From: CAZLCK01 sp964558235
GTDB lineage: Bacteria; Actinomycetota; Coriobacteriia; Coriobacteriales; CADBOM01
Reading direction: 5' to 3'
Assembly (NCBI GenBank): GCA_964558235.1
Contig: CAZLCK010000043.1
Coordinates: 1 to 12,615 of the forward strand
Length of the DNA: 12,615 bases
Shown: in pieces, positions 1 to 6,336 of the stretch
Layout: every line of letters starts with the position of its first letter
How positions within the stretch are numbered: the first letter of the stretch is position 1
Position numbers and translations under genes: made by a program
The notes under the pieces: model-generated
What the model saw: the letters and a program-made list of their open reading frames with translations, nothing else
What the model was told of the DNA's origin: nothing
The model's database searches: none

Positions 1-206
1 TTGCCCAGCTGGCATAGGGAAAACGGCCTTCTTTAGCTGCAAAAGTCAGGTTATATCTTTGAAAGAATATCCCTTTAACATGCTGTTTTATTACTCTAAG
101 CAGTGTTTTAATTTGCTTTTACTCATTTAGACGCTATATTATCAACGCACAAAATCAGCTAAACAATTCAATAAGCACTACTTTTAAAATTTAGAAACGA
201 GCTTAT
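1..206. other. left-edge intergenic region upstream of panD
   Basis: No gene can be supported here. One + frame reads AQLA and then a stop at 3-17, which could be the very end of a gene off the left edge. Another + frame is open from base 2 to 130 but shows no family signature. A motif at 35-50 (AGCTGCAAAAGTCAGG) recurs almost exactly, in the opposite orientation, near the right end of the window. The panD promoter candidate lies in the second half. Confidence 0.4.
113..140 (+). promoter_or_regulatory. candidate sigma-70 type promoter of panD
   Basis: A -35-like TTGCTT (113-118) and a -10-like TATATT (135-140) are separated by 16 bp. Transcription would begin near 147, leaving a leader of about 60 bases before panD. 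The boxes are seen directly; promoter activity is inferred from spacing and position. Confidence 0.45.
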
Positions 207-563
207 ATGCAGATTAGTATGTTGAAATCAAAGATTCATCGTGCCACTGTCACCGACGCTAATGTCGAATATGTCGGCAGCATCACTATTGATTCCAAAC
301 TAATGGAGCGGGCAGGTATTCATGAATTTGAAAAGGTTTTAGTCGCTAATATCAGCAATGGTGACAGAATTGAAACGTACGTCATGGCCGGAGAAGCAGG
401 CTCTGGCTGTATTTGTATGAATGGTGCTGCTGCAAAGCGTTGCAATATTGGTGACATTGTTATCATCATGGCTTTTGGGCTAATTGACGAGTCTGAAGCA
501 GCTGATTTTAGCCCTAAGATTGTTTTAGTCAATGAAAAGAACGAGGCTATTGGTAATCGCTAG
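207..563 (+). CDS. panD: aspartate 1-decarboxylase (pyruvoyl-dependent)
   Basis: PanD decarboxylates L-aspartate to beta-alanine, a precursor of pantothenate and coenzyme A, in the cytoplasm. The 118-residue product has normal family length and aligns with E. coli PanD from residue 1. The self-cleavage pair Gly24-Ser25 sits in YVGSITID; Ser25 becomes the pyruvoyl cofactor. Lys9, His11, Arg54, Thr57, Tyr58 and Asn72 (in NGAAA) are all at the family positions. The ATG at 207 has only a weak ribosome binding site (GAAACGAG), but the protein alignment fixes this start. No panB or panC is adjacent. Its last 17 bases overlap the 3' end of recX on the other strand, and no hairpin terminator is visible after the stop codon, so its transcript may run antisense into recX. 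Confidence 0.95.
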   Translation: MQISMLKSKIHRATVTDANVEYVGSITIDSKLMERAGIHEFEKVLVANISNGDRIETYVMAGEAGSGCICMNGAAAKRCNIGDIVIIMAFGLIDESEAADFSPKIVLVNEKNEAIGNR

Positions 564-1236
564 ACTCGCTTATAAAATTTTCCAAGGCTTTACCTGCAAT
601 ACTTGAGCTATACCCTCTAGAAATCAAAAATCTATAGTGAGATTCTCGTTTATTTTTAGCTGTAGTCCTATGCTGATTTAAACATTTGACAGCTCTAACA
701 AATTCATCTTCATCTGGGAAGACGCTTTCTGGATATCCTGGTATCTGCATTAAAGAAATGCCTACCTTTTTTAAAGAATCTTCTATCTTTTTCTTCCCCC
801 ATAAAGCTTCTTTTCTTGAAGAGATAAAAAGCTCTGTATACCTTTTATCATCTATTAAACGAACTTCTACAGCCTTACTTACTGCTTGAGCAGCCACATC
901 CTCATAATAACCTGCTTTAACTAGCCTTTCTTGCATAGAAAAACTAGTAAAATCCTTTAGGGCTAAAAGTTGAAACATCTTCCTTTTGCATGCCTCAAAA
1001 TCCATGCTCTTTTCTTTTTGCTCTACCAGTTCATCTTGTGTAATCGAAGCTTTGTGTTCAGTAGGGTCAAATGAATCTAAATCTATAGCATAACTATATC
1101 TAGCCGAGCTTTTTTCCCTCTTTTTTGAGTTCGAATAACGTCTGGGCCTTTTAGAACGTTTCGCATATTGATTGTCCCAAAAGCCATCATTGCGCCCAGA
1201 AGAACCAAAAACTCTTCCTGAATCTTCAAAAGTCAT
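547..1236 (-). CDS. recX: RecX, regulator of RecA
   Basis: RecX binds RecA filaments and modulates recombination and SOS induction. The 229-residue product has RecX three-helix repeats in the C-terminal two thirds: MQERLVKAGY (101-110), LIDDKRYTELF (127-137), WGKKKIEDSLKKVGI (146-160), and a last repeat around YRFLISRGYS (201-210). The first ~70 residues are an extension rich in Lys, Arg and Ser, with no fold I recognise. Only 8 bp separate it from recA. A GAGG inside the end of recA, 13 bases before the ATG, is the likely ribosome binding site, so translation is probably coupled. Expression should follow the SOS promoter of recA. The 3' end overlaps panD convergently by 17 bp. Confidence 0.9.
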   Translation of the reverse strand: MTFEDSGRVFGSSGRNDGFWDNQYAKRSKRPRRYSNSKKREKSSARYSYAIDLDSFDPTEHKASITQDELVEQKEKSMDFEACKRKMFQLLALKDFTSFSMQERLVKAGYYEDVAAQAVSKAVEVRLIDDKRYTELFISSRKEALWGKKKIEDSLKKVGISLMQIPGYPESVFPDEDEFVRAVKCLNQHRTTAKNKRESHYRFLISRGYSSSIAGKALENFISESSDYQ

Positions 1237-1244
1237 TAGTTAAA

Positions 1245-2342
1245 CTAAACCTCATCGGTGTCATTGTTAATATCAGCTACAAATTCAGACTTTACATCTA
1301 AAGAGTCATTTAAAGTGATCTTATCTATGCTGTTGTCTCTGATAAGTCCGATAGCTTTACGCACTAACATATCGATCTCGTTTCGCATATCTGGGTTTTG
1401 GCGCAAAGTCTCTTTTGCAGCCTCTCTACCTTGTCCTAATCTGTCATCACCATAGGTATACCAAGCTCCAGATTTCTTTACGATCCCCTCTTCTGCAGCC
1501 ATATCCAAAATGCAGCCCTCTTTTGAGATTCCCTCACCATACATCAGATCAAATTCAGCCTGTCTAAATGGAGGAGCAACCTTATTCTTTACAACCTTTG
1601 CCTTACACCGAACTCCTACCGGCTCTCCATCTCGCTTTAAAACATCTCCACGACGAACATCAATTCTTACCGAAGAGAAGAACTTGAGTGCACGCCCACC
1701 AGTTGTGACCTCGGGGTTACCATATCCACCGATCTTTTCTCTGAGTTGATTAATAAAGATACATGTACAGTTTGACTTTGAAAGTGAACCAGCAAGTTTT
1801 CTAAGAGCTTGGCTCATAAGTCTTGCCTGAGCGCCAACAGTAAGATCCCCAATTTCACCATCAATCTCAGCCTTTGGTACCAATGCTGCAACAGAATCAA
1901 CTACGACGGCATCAATTGCGCCTGAACGCACAAGAATGTCACAAATCTCAAGAGCCTGCTCCCCTGTATCTGGCTGTGAGATCAAGATATTATCTATATC
2001 AACACCTATGCGAGCAGCATACGAAGGATCTAGAGCATGCTCTGCGTCGATAAAGGCAACTGTTCCGCCCTCGCCCTGAGCCTCTGCGATTATTTGAAGC
2101 GCTAGCGTTGTTTTTCCACTAGATTCTGGACCATATATCTCGATAATTCTTCCACGAGGCACGCCACCTATGCCTAATGCAGCATCTAAGGGTAAAGCTC
2201 CTGTAGAAATAGCTCCTATCTCAAACATTTCGGTACTATCACCGAGCTTCATAATTGTGCCCTTACCAAAACGCTTTTCTATTTGAGCCTGAGTTACCTC
2301 AAGGATTTTAGATTTATCGGCTTCCATTGCAAACTCTTTCAA
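1245..2342 (-). CDS. recA: RecA recombinase
   Basis: RecA is the DNA strand-exchange ATPase and the co-protease that triggers LexA self-cleavage. The 365-residue product is of normal length and complete. Visible motifs are Walker A GPESSGKT at 71-78, the catalytic Glu in DAEHALD (Glu101), Walker B VVVDS at 146-150, and the DNA-binding loop region around INQLREKIGGYG. The C-terminal tail is acidic (NNDTDEV), as in other RecA proteins. The chosen start is a TTG at 2342 preceded by AAAAAGGAG five bases upstream. An ATG five codons downstream is possible but lies 20 bases from that ribosome binding site. recX follows after 8 bp. The promoter carries a LexA box. Confidence 0.98.
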   Translation of the reverse strand: MKEFAMEADKSKILEVTQAQIEKRFGKGTIMKLGDSTEMFEIGAISTGALPLDAALGIGGVPRGRIIEIYGPESSGKTTLALQIIAEAQGEGGTVAFIDAEHALDPSYAARIGVDIDNILISQPDTGEQALEICDILVRSGAIDAVVVDSVAALVPKAEIDGEIGDLTVGAQARLMSQALRKLAGSLSKSNCTCIFINQLREKIGGYGNPEVTTGGRALKFFSSVRIDVRRGDVLKRDGEPVGVRCKAKVVKNKVAPPFRQAEFDLMYGEGISKEGCILDMAAEEGIVKKSGAWYTYGDDRLGQGREAAKETLRQNPDMRNEIDMLVRKAIGLIRDNSIDKITLNDSLDVKSEFVADINNDTDEV

Positions 2343-2364
2343 TTTTGCTCCTTTTTATCAATGC

Positions 2365-2389
2365 CAACCGATGGCTGAGAATTCGGTTG
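2365..2389 (-). promoter_or_regulatory. stem-loop at the predicted 5' end of recA mRNA
   Basis: A perfect 7-bp inverted repeat (CAACCGA at 2365-2371, TCGGTTG at 2383-2389) with an 11-base loop lies just downstream of the recA -10 box. The predicted transcription start is about 2388, so the hairpin would sit at the extreme 5' end of the message. A stabilising or translational role is inference. It has no T run, so it is not a terminator. Confidence 0.45.
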
Positions 2390-2394
2390 TTCAA

Positions 2395-2423
2395 ATATTA
2401 TCCGAACATTTGTTCGCGGTCAA
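2395..2423 (-). promoter_or_regulatory. recA promoter
   Basis: On the minus strand, TTGACC (2418-2423) and TAATAT (2395-2400) are separated by exactly 17 bp, a near-consensus housekeeping promoter. The predicted start of transcription is around 2388, giving a leader of roughly 45 bases to the TTG start of recA. The whole LexA box lies in the spacer, so bound repressor would block polymerase directly. Confidence 0.85.
2403..2416. promoter_or_regulatory. LexA (SOS) operator of recA
   Basis: CGAACATTTGTTCG is a perfect match to the CGAAC-N4-GTTCG operator known for LexA of Gram-positive and actinobacterial species. It is placed between the -35 and -10 boxes of recA. Sequence and position together make SOS control of recA-recX very likely. 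Confidence 0.92.
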
Positions 2424-2759
2424 GAATTTGATAAAGAATTCTATAAATGCCTAGATCATAAATTCACCTATCAAATTTTATATTTCTTTATCTGACAAAA
2501 AGGATATAGAACAGATCTTAGGACTGAACAGATAGATAACTAAAACAGCTCCTGTGCATTTTTAAAACAGTTTCAAGCTAAAACGAAATTGCGAAATCTG
2601 TCATGTAAAAGCCGTAGGTAAATACTCGTACATAAATGCTATTTTTACGCGATTGCAGCTAATAAAGGTTTTATGTCTACCGCAAACGATTCGGCGCGCC
2701 CACTGCGATCTTTGCGCAACAAGATAATAAATCACACAACCGCAGTTAATCTTTACATT
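2424..2759. other. intergenic region between recA promoter and pgsA-cinA
   Basis: No established gene is visible. A 30-codon + strand reading frame at 2673-2765 starts MSTANDSARP, has AAAGG just upstream, and ends inside the 3' end of the pgsA-cinA gene; it is unsupported by homology. ACTGCG (2702-2707) and CGCAGT (2741-2746) form a 6-bp inverted repeat with a long loop. TAAAAC occurs at 2541, 2563 and 2579. A local GC-rich patch contains GGCGCGCC near 2693. No canonical terminator for the pgsA-cinA transcript was found, so some readthrough towards recA is possible. Confidence 0.4.
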
Positions 2760-4052
2760 TTATAAACGCTCGTCAATTAACTCTAATGCCTTTTGTACAG
2801 CCTGAGACCTCACACTATTTCTATCACCATCAAAATTCATACAGATAGCTTTAGGTTCTCCCCGACCTACTACACCAAACCACACAGTACCCTGAGACTT
2901 AGATTCGCTAGAGCCAGGCCCTGCTACTCCAGTAATTGAAACAGCGATAGCCTTATCTAAGTCAAAATCGGCCAAAATGGTATTTTTTGCGCCTTGAGCC
3001 ATTTCGAGTGCGACCTCTTCACTTACCGCTCCCGCTCGCTCCAATGATTCGTTTGTAACACCTAGTAAGCGCTCCTTGACATCATATGTATAGCTAATTA
3101 CGCCACCTTGATAAACATCGGATGATCCAGGAATTACAGTAAGCACACCACCGACTAAACCGCCACTACAAGATTCAGCACTTGCAATATGAACACCAAG
3201 TTCTCTGGCTTTAGAGAGCACTTTTTCGGCCAGTCTATACGTCTTGTCGTCAAAAGAAATTCCATCGCAAACAGATAAAGATGCTTTTTTAGGTTCTGCA
3301 TCTGTCCTAGGTTCTGCATCTGCTGCGAATGCCGTGTCTTTCATGGATGCTGCATCTGCTGCAGTCGTTGAGCCTGAAAAGTCAGTAGAATTTTCTGCTG
3401 CATGCTTTTCACCAAGCATAGAGAATGTTTTTGAAATATATTGAACCATAGATGTGATTGTCACAACCAGAGCAGCTGTCATCACTGCCCACGAGAAAAT
3501 GTAGATCGCATAGTAAATATCGGATGGAAGCGACTCAATGATACTGCTCGACTTAATAATAAAGAGCAAGATCGCAATAAGTGTAAGACAAGTCTTGACT
3601 TTACCTGACATCTGAGCCGCGATAACGATACCTTCAGATGCAGCTATCATTCTCAAACCAGAAACAACAAATTCCCTAGCAATAATAATCAAAACTGGCC
3701 AGCTAGGAAGATCGCCCAGCTCAACTAGGGCTACTAGTGCAGCTACAACCAAAATTTTATCTGCAATGGGATCTAAAAACTTACCGACAGTTGTGATCTC
3801 ATTGCGTTTTCTTGCAATATATCCATCTACACCATCGGTTAAGGCTAAGACCGCATACACTATAGCCGCAGCCCAAGGCTTAATTGCAGAATCGATAAAC
3901 TCAGCACGTTGAGAAAAGACCGCTGTATCAGTAAGCCACTCTGGCCATGGCGCTAACAGCACAACGACAAAAAGAGGGATTAGCAAAATTCGAACTAAAG
4001 TCACCTTGTTAGCGGTAGTTTTCCATTGTGACTTTATATTCATTTCAGTCAC
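2760..4052 (-). CDS. pgsA-cinA: fused phosphatidylglycerophosphate synthase and CinA-type nicotinamide-nucleotide amidase
   Basis: This 430-residue protein joins two enzymes. Residues ~12-210 are a membrane CDP-alcohol phosphatidyltransferase (PgsA), which makes phosphatidylglycerophosphate from CDP-diacylglycerol and glycerol 3-phosphate. The complete family motif runs from Asp73 through Asp76-Gly77, Ala80-Arg81 and Gly90 to Asp94 and Asp98, with several hydrophobic segments around it. Residues ~214-265 are a low-complexity linker rich in Ala, Asp, Ser and Thr. Residues ~270-430 are the C-terminal CinA/PncC domain, with SAESCSGG at 291-298 and TGVAGPG at 374-380; this family deamidates nicotinamide mononucleotide. 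The N-terminal MoCF domain of full-length CinA is absent. The GTG start overlaps the end of rimO by 8 bp and follows GGAAGGAAG; an ATG three codons later is the alternative. One uninterrupted frame covers both domains. Confidence 0.92.
   Translation of the reverse strand: MTEMNIKSQWKTTANKVTLVRILLIPLFVVVLLAPWPEWLTDTAVFSQRAEFIDSAIKPWAAAIVYAVLALTDGVDGYIARKRNEITTVGKFLDPIADKILVVAALVALVELGDLPSWPVLIIIAREFVVSGLRMIAASEGIVIAAQMSGKVKTCLTLIAILLFIIKSSSIIESLPSDIYYAIYIFSWAVMTAALVVTITSMVQYISKTFSMLGEKHAAENSTDFSGSTTAADAASMKDTAFAADAEPRTDAEPKKASLSVCDGISFDDKTYRLAEKVLSKARELGVHIASAESCSGGLVGGVLTVIPGSSDVYQGGVISYTYDVKERLLGVTNESLERAGAVSEEVALEMAQGAKNTILADFDLDKAIAVSITGVAGPGSSESKSQGTVWFGVVGRGEPKAICMNFDGDRNSVRSQAVQKALELIDERL
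3291..3322. repeat. 14-bp direct repeat in the linker of pgsA-cinA
   Basis: AGGTTCTGCATCTG occurs at 3291-3304 and 3309-3322, a period of 18 bp, which is six codons. It encodes the repeated DAEPRT / DAEPKK stretch in the interdomain linker. A related GCTGCATCTGCTGC follows near 3349. The pattern suggests in-frame slippage or tandem duplication, which changes linker length without breaking the frame. Confidence 0.8.
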
Positions 4053-5664
4053 TAGCTATTCTTCCTTCCAAATCATACGCAGCACAATCGACGATTTTCA
4101 CGCGAACTCTCTGGCCAATCAAATCAGCAGAACCTGGCAGAAAAACAATGCTGTCTACATCGGGAGCTTGAAACATACTTCTACCCCAAACAATACTCTC
4201 CTGCTCGGTTGATAATTCTGCATCAATATCACAAATCAGTACATCTAGTGTCTGCCCAACTCTGCTTTCAGCCAACTCTAAACCAGAAATATCAGCAACT
4301 TCTCTAATCGCATTTGCTCTGTCGATGATAACTTCTGTGTCGATTTGATCTTCACGCTCACCAGCCAAAGTACCATCTTCTTGAGAATATTCAAAAACAC
4401 CAGCAAAATCGAAGTGAGCCTGCTCAACAAACGAAGCGAGTTCTTGCGATTCCTGATCTGTCTCACCCGGAAAGCCAGCGATAAAGGTCGTCCTAATAGT
4501 ACAATCCCCAAGTGAAGCTCTAATACGATCCAAAAGCTGAAGATACTCTTCTGCACTTCCCTGACGGTTCATATCTTTTAGAACTCTCTTAGAGCAATGC
4601 TGAAGAGGAATATCCAGATAAGGGCAGATATTTTTGTGTAATGACATCACACCTAAAAGATCATCCGTCACACCCTTAGGCTGTAGATACATAACCCTAA
4701 ACCACACATCTGGATAGTGCGTAGCCAAAAAATCCATCAATGTGGCTAGAGTGGTCTTTGTCAATTGCAATTTCTCAGTACCAAATTGTAACTTGCTATT
4801 GCTAATCTGAGAAATCTCTAAAGCAGATGGATCATCAGTAAGATCCCTACCCCAAATTCCAGTATCTTGACCAATTAGGATAATCTCTTTGCATCCCTGG
4901 CCAACAAGTCCATCTATTTCTTTGACAATATCTCCTGCTGGCCTAGACCTATAGGCACCTCTGATACGCGGGATTGTACAATATGTGCAATTTGAACTGC
5001 ATCCGTCAGAAATCTTTACATAGGCCCATGGGGATGAAAGTGTTCTTTGAGTCGATTCTATCTGCACTCTGTTATCGTGCACTTTAGTGTTATAAGCTCG
5101 CTTAGGAGTAACCAAGATCTCCGACGATTGAGCACTAGCTACATCATCTTTTATCGCGCTGTTATCCGTTGGCGCGTTATCTTTTGCAGTCCTAGGATCA
5201 TTCACAGCGCTACTTTTTACAGCATTGGCATCAAAGCCTGTAAGCTGTTCTACAACTTCAGCAATCTTCTGCTCTTCAACAGCACTCAAAAACGCATCGA
5301 CTTCGCTTAATTCTTCGTAAAGCTCATCGCCATATCGTGAAGGCATGCATCCCGTAACTACTAATTTAGGAGAGCTAACCCTATCTAGATCATTGATATT
5401 TGCAATATCATCAGCAATAGACAAAATCGTATCTATTGATTCTTGCGTTGCTTCAGTAATAAACGAACAGGTATTTACAACGATTACGTCAGCAAATCTA
5501 TCTGAAAGCTCATCAGTACCAATGACTTCAAAACCAGCATTAAGTAAAGACACGCGCATCTTATCGCTGTCAACCTCGTTTTTTGCACAACCTAAGGTGA
5601 CAATCTGAACTAACGGAACACTACTAGTAGCTTTTTTACTTTTTGAACTCTCAGATATATACAT
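4045..5664 (-). CDS. rimO: RimO, ribosomal protein S12 methylthiotransferase
   Basis: RimO is a radical-SAM enzyme that adds a methylthio group to an aspartate of ribosomal protein S12. The N-terminal domain has the three cluster cysteines Cys26 (VTLGC), Cys66 (VNTC) and Cys106 (VTGC). The radical-SAM motif CSSNCTYC is at 222-229. A C-terminal TRAM domain ends the protein. MiaB is the main alternative family; the DGCSSNCTYCTIPRIRG form and the ending favour RimO. At 539 residues it is about 100 longer than usual. The extra length lies in an Ala/Asp/Asn/Ser-rich insert at ~145-185 and another near 270-295. The ATG at 5664 has only a weak ribosome binding site (AAAAAGA). The gene overlaps the fused pgsA-cinA, so the two are co-transcribed. 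Confidence 0.92.
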   Translation of the reverse strand: MYISESSKSKKATSSVPLVQIVTLGCAKNEVDSDKMRVSLLNAGFEVIGTDELSDRFADVIVVNTCSFITEATQESIDTILSIADDIANINDLDRVSSPKLVVTGCMPSRYGDELYEELSEVDAFLSAVEEQKIAEVVEQLTGFDANAVKSSAVNDPRTAKDNAPTDNSAIKDDVASAQSSEILVTPKRAYNTKVHDNRVQIESTQRTLSSPWAYVKISDGCSSNCTYCTIPRIRGAYRSRPAGDIVKEIDGLVGQGCKEIILIGQDTGIWGRDLTDDPSALEISQISNSKLQFGTEKLQLTKTTLATLMDFLATHYPDVWFRVMYLQPKGVTDDLLGVMSLHKNICPYLDIPLQHCSKRVLKDMNRQGSAEEYLQLLDRIRASLGDCTIRTTFIAGFPGETDQESQELASFVEQAHFDFAGVFEYSQEDGTLAGEREDQIDTEVIIDRANAIREVADISGLELAESRVGQTLDVLICDIDAELSTEQESIVWGRSMFQAPDVDSIVFLPGSADLIGQRVRVKIVDCAAYDLEGRIASD

Positions 5665-5790
5665 ATCAATCTTTTTAAATCTAACGCTTAATCACAGGAT
5701 AACTCGTGACAAGGAGGTGTGAACAAAAAGTTGGACATCTTAAGACAAGGAGATGGCCATGTGTCACTGCCTCCTTCAATGTAGCAATTA
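5665..5790 (-). promoter_or_regulatory. structured leader region between yajQ and rimO
   Basis: On the minus strand a perfect ribosome binding site AAGGAGG (5770-5776) precedes an ATG at 5760 that opens a six-codon frame (MAISLS). One base after its stop, a second ATG opens a 16-codon frame (MSNFLFTPPCHELSCD) that ends 22 bases before rimO. CTCCTTGTC occurs twice in the same strand (complement of 5744-5752 and 5708-5716) and could pair with the AAGGAGG. All of this is seen in the sequence. A regulatory role is inference. A remnant of an insertion-sequence end is an alternative reading. Confidence 0.35.
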
Positions 5791-6288
5791 CTAACGATAG
5801 TTTGTAAATTGCAATGGCAGTCCATAATCTTGTGACTTTAGATAGGCAATAACCTCCTGCAAAGTATCTTTACTTGGAGAGCTAACACGTAACTTATCGC
5901 CCTCAATCGTAGATTTAACTTTAAACTTTTGAGCCTTGATATCCTTATTGATCTTCTTGACTGTATCTTGATCGATCCCCATGATAATACTTCCAACAAC
6001 ACGCACATTCATACCACTTGCTTGCTGTGGATCTGACCACTTAATACTACTGATCTCAACCTTGCGCTTAATCAAACGACTATTTAAAACATCTATTACT
6101 TGTTTTGAAACAAAATCACTTGGTGCCAAAACCGTAATGGTTGCATTAGATTTATCAAATTCGATACTACTGTTCGAATCTTTTAGATCGTATCTTTGAG
6201 TTAATTCTTTTTTGGTCTGCTGATAAGCATTATCGACCTCTTGCAAATCCACCTCAGAAACAACGTCAAAGCTGCTATCTTTTGCCAT
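5791..6288 (-). CDS. yajQ: YajQ family nucleotide-binding protein
   Basis: The 165-residue product matches the YajQ (UPF0234) family end to end. It begins with SSFDVVSEVDLQEVDNA and ends with LPLQFTNYR, both close to E. coli YajQ (SFDIVSEVDLQEARNA and QPFQFKNFR). Family members have two ferredoxin-like folds, bind nucleotides or RNA, and in Xanthomonas a homologue binds cyclic di-GMP and acts on transcription; the role here is not determined. No signal peptide or membrane segment is visible. The ribosome binding site AAAGGAG lies 7 bases before the ATG. It follows the ApgM-family gene after 48 bp and probably shares its transcript. Confidence 0.93.
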   Translation of the reverse strand: MAKDSSFDVVSEVDLQEVDNAYQQTKKELTQRYDLKDSNSSIEFDKSNATITVLAPSDFVSKQVIDVLNSRLIKRKVEISSIKWSDPQQASGMNVRVVGSIIMGIDQDTVKKINKDIKAQKFKVKSTIEGDKLRVSSPSKDTLQEVIAYLKSQDYGLPLQFTNYR

Positions 6289-6336
6289 TAAGGCGCTCCT
6301 TTCTAAATTTGACAGCCAAAAGCATCTGCTTTTGAT

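Noticed and set aside
2702..2746. ACTGCG/CGCAGT inverted repeat as terminator of the pgsA-cinA transcript
   Set aside because: The loop is over 30 bases, the stem is only 6 bp and no T run follows on the minus strand.
3244..3444. 66-codon + strand frame rich in Ala and Ser
   Set aside because: It is the mirror of the repetitive linker in the pgsA-cinA fusion; the composition comes from the repeat, not from a gene.
4278..4556. 92-codon minus-strand frame
   Set aside because: It lies inside rimO in another frame; the RimO frame carries the family motifs and this one shows none.
5047..5310. 87-codon + strand frame opposite rimO
   Set aside because: It covers the low-complexity insert of RimO on the opposite strand, has no recognisable domain and no ribosome binding site of note.
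5719..5784. 21-codon + strand frame starting GTG after AAGGAGGT
   Set aside because: The ribosome binding sequence touches the GTG with no usable spacing, and the product has no similarity I recognise.
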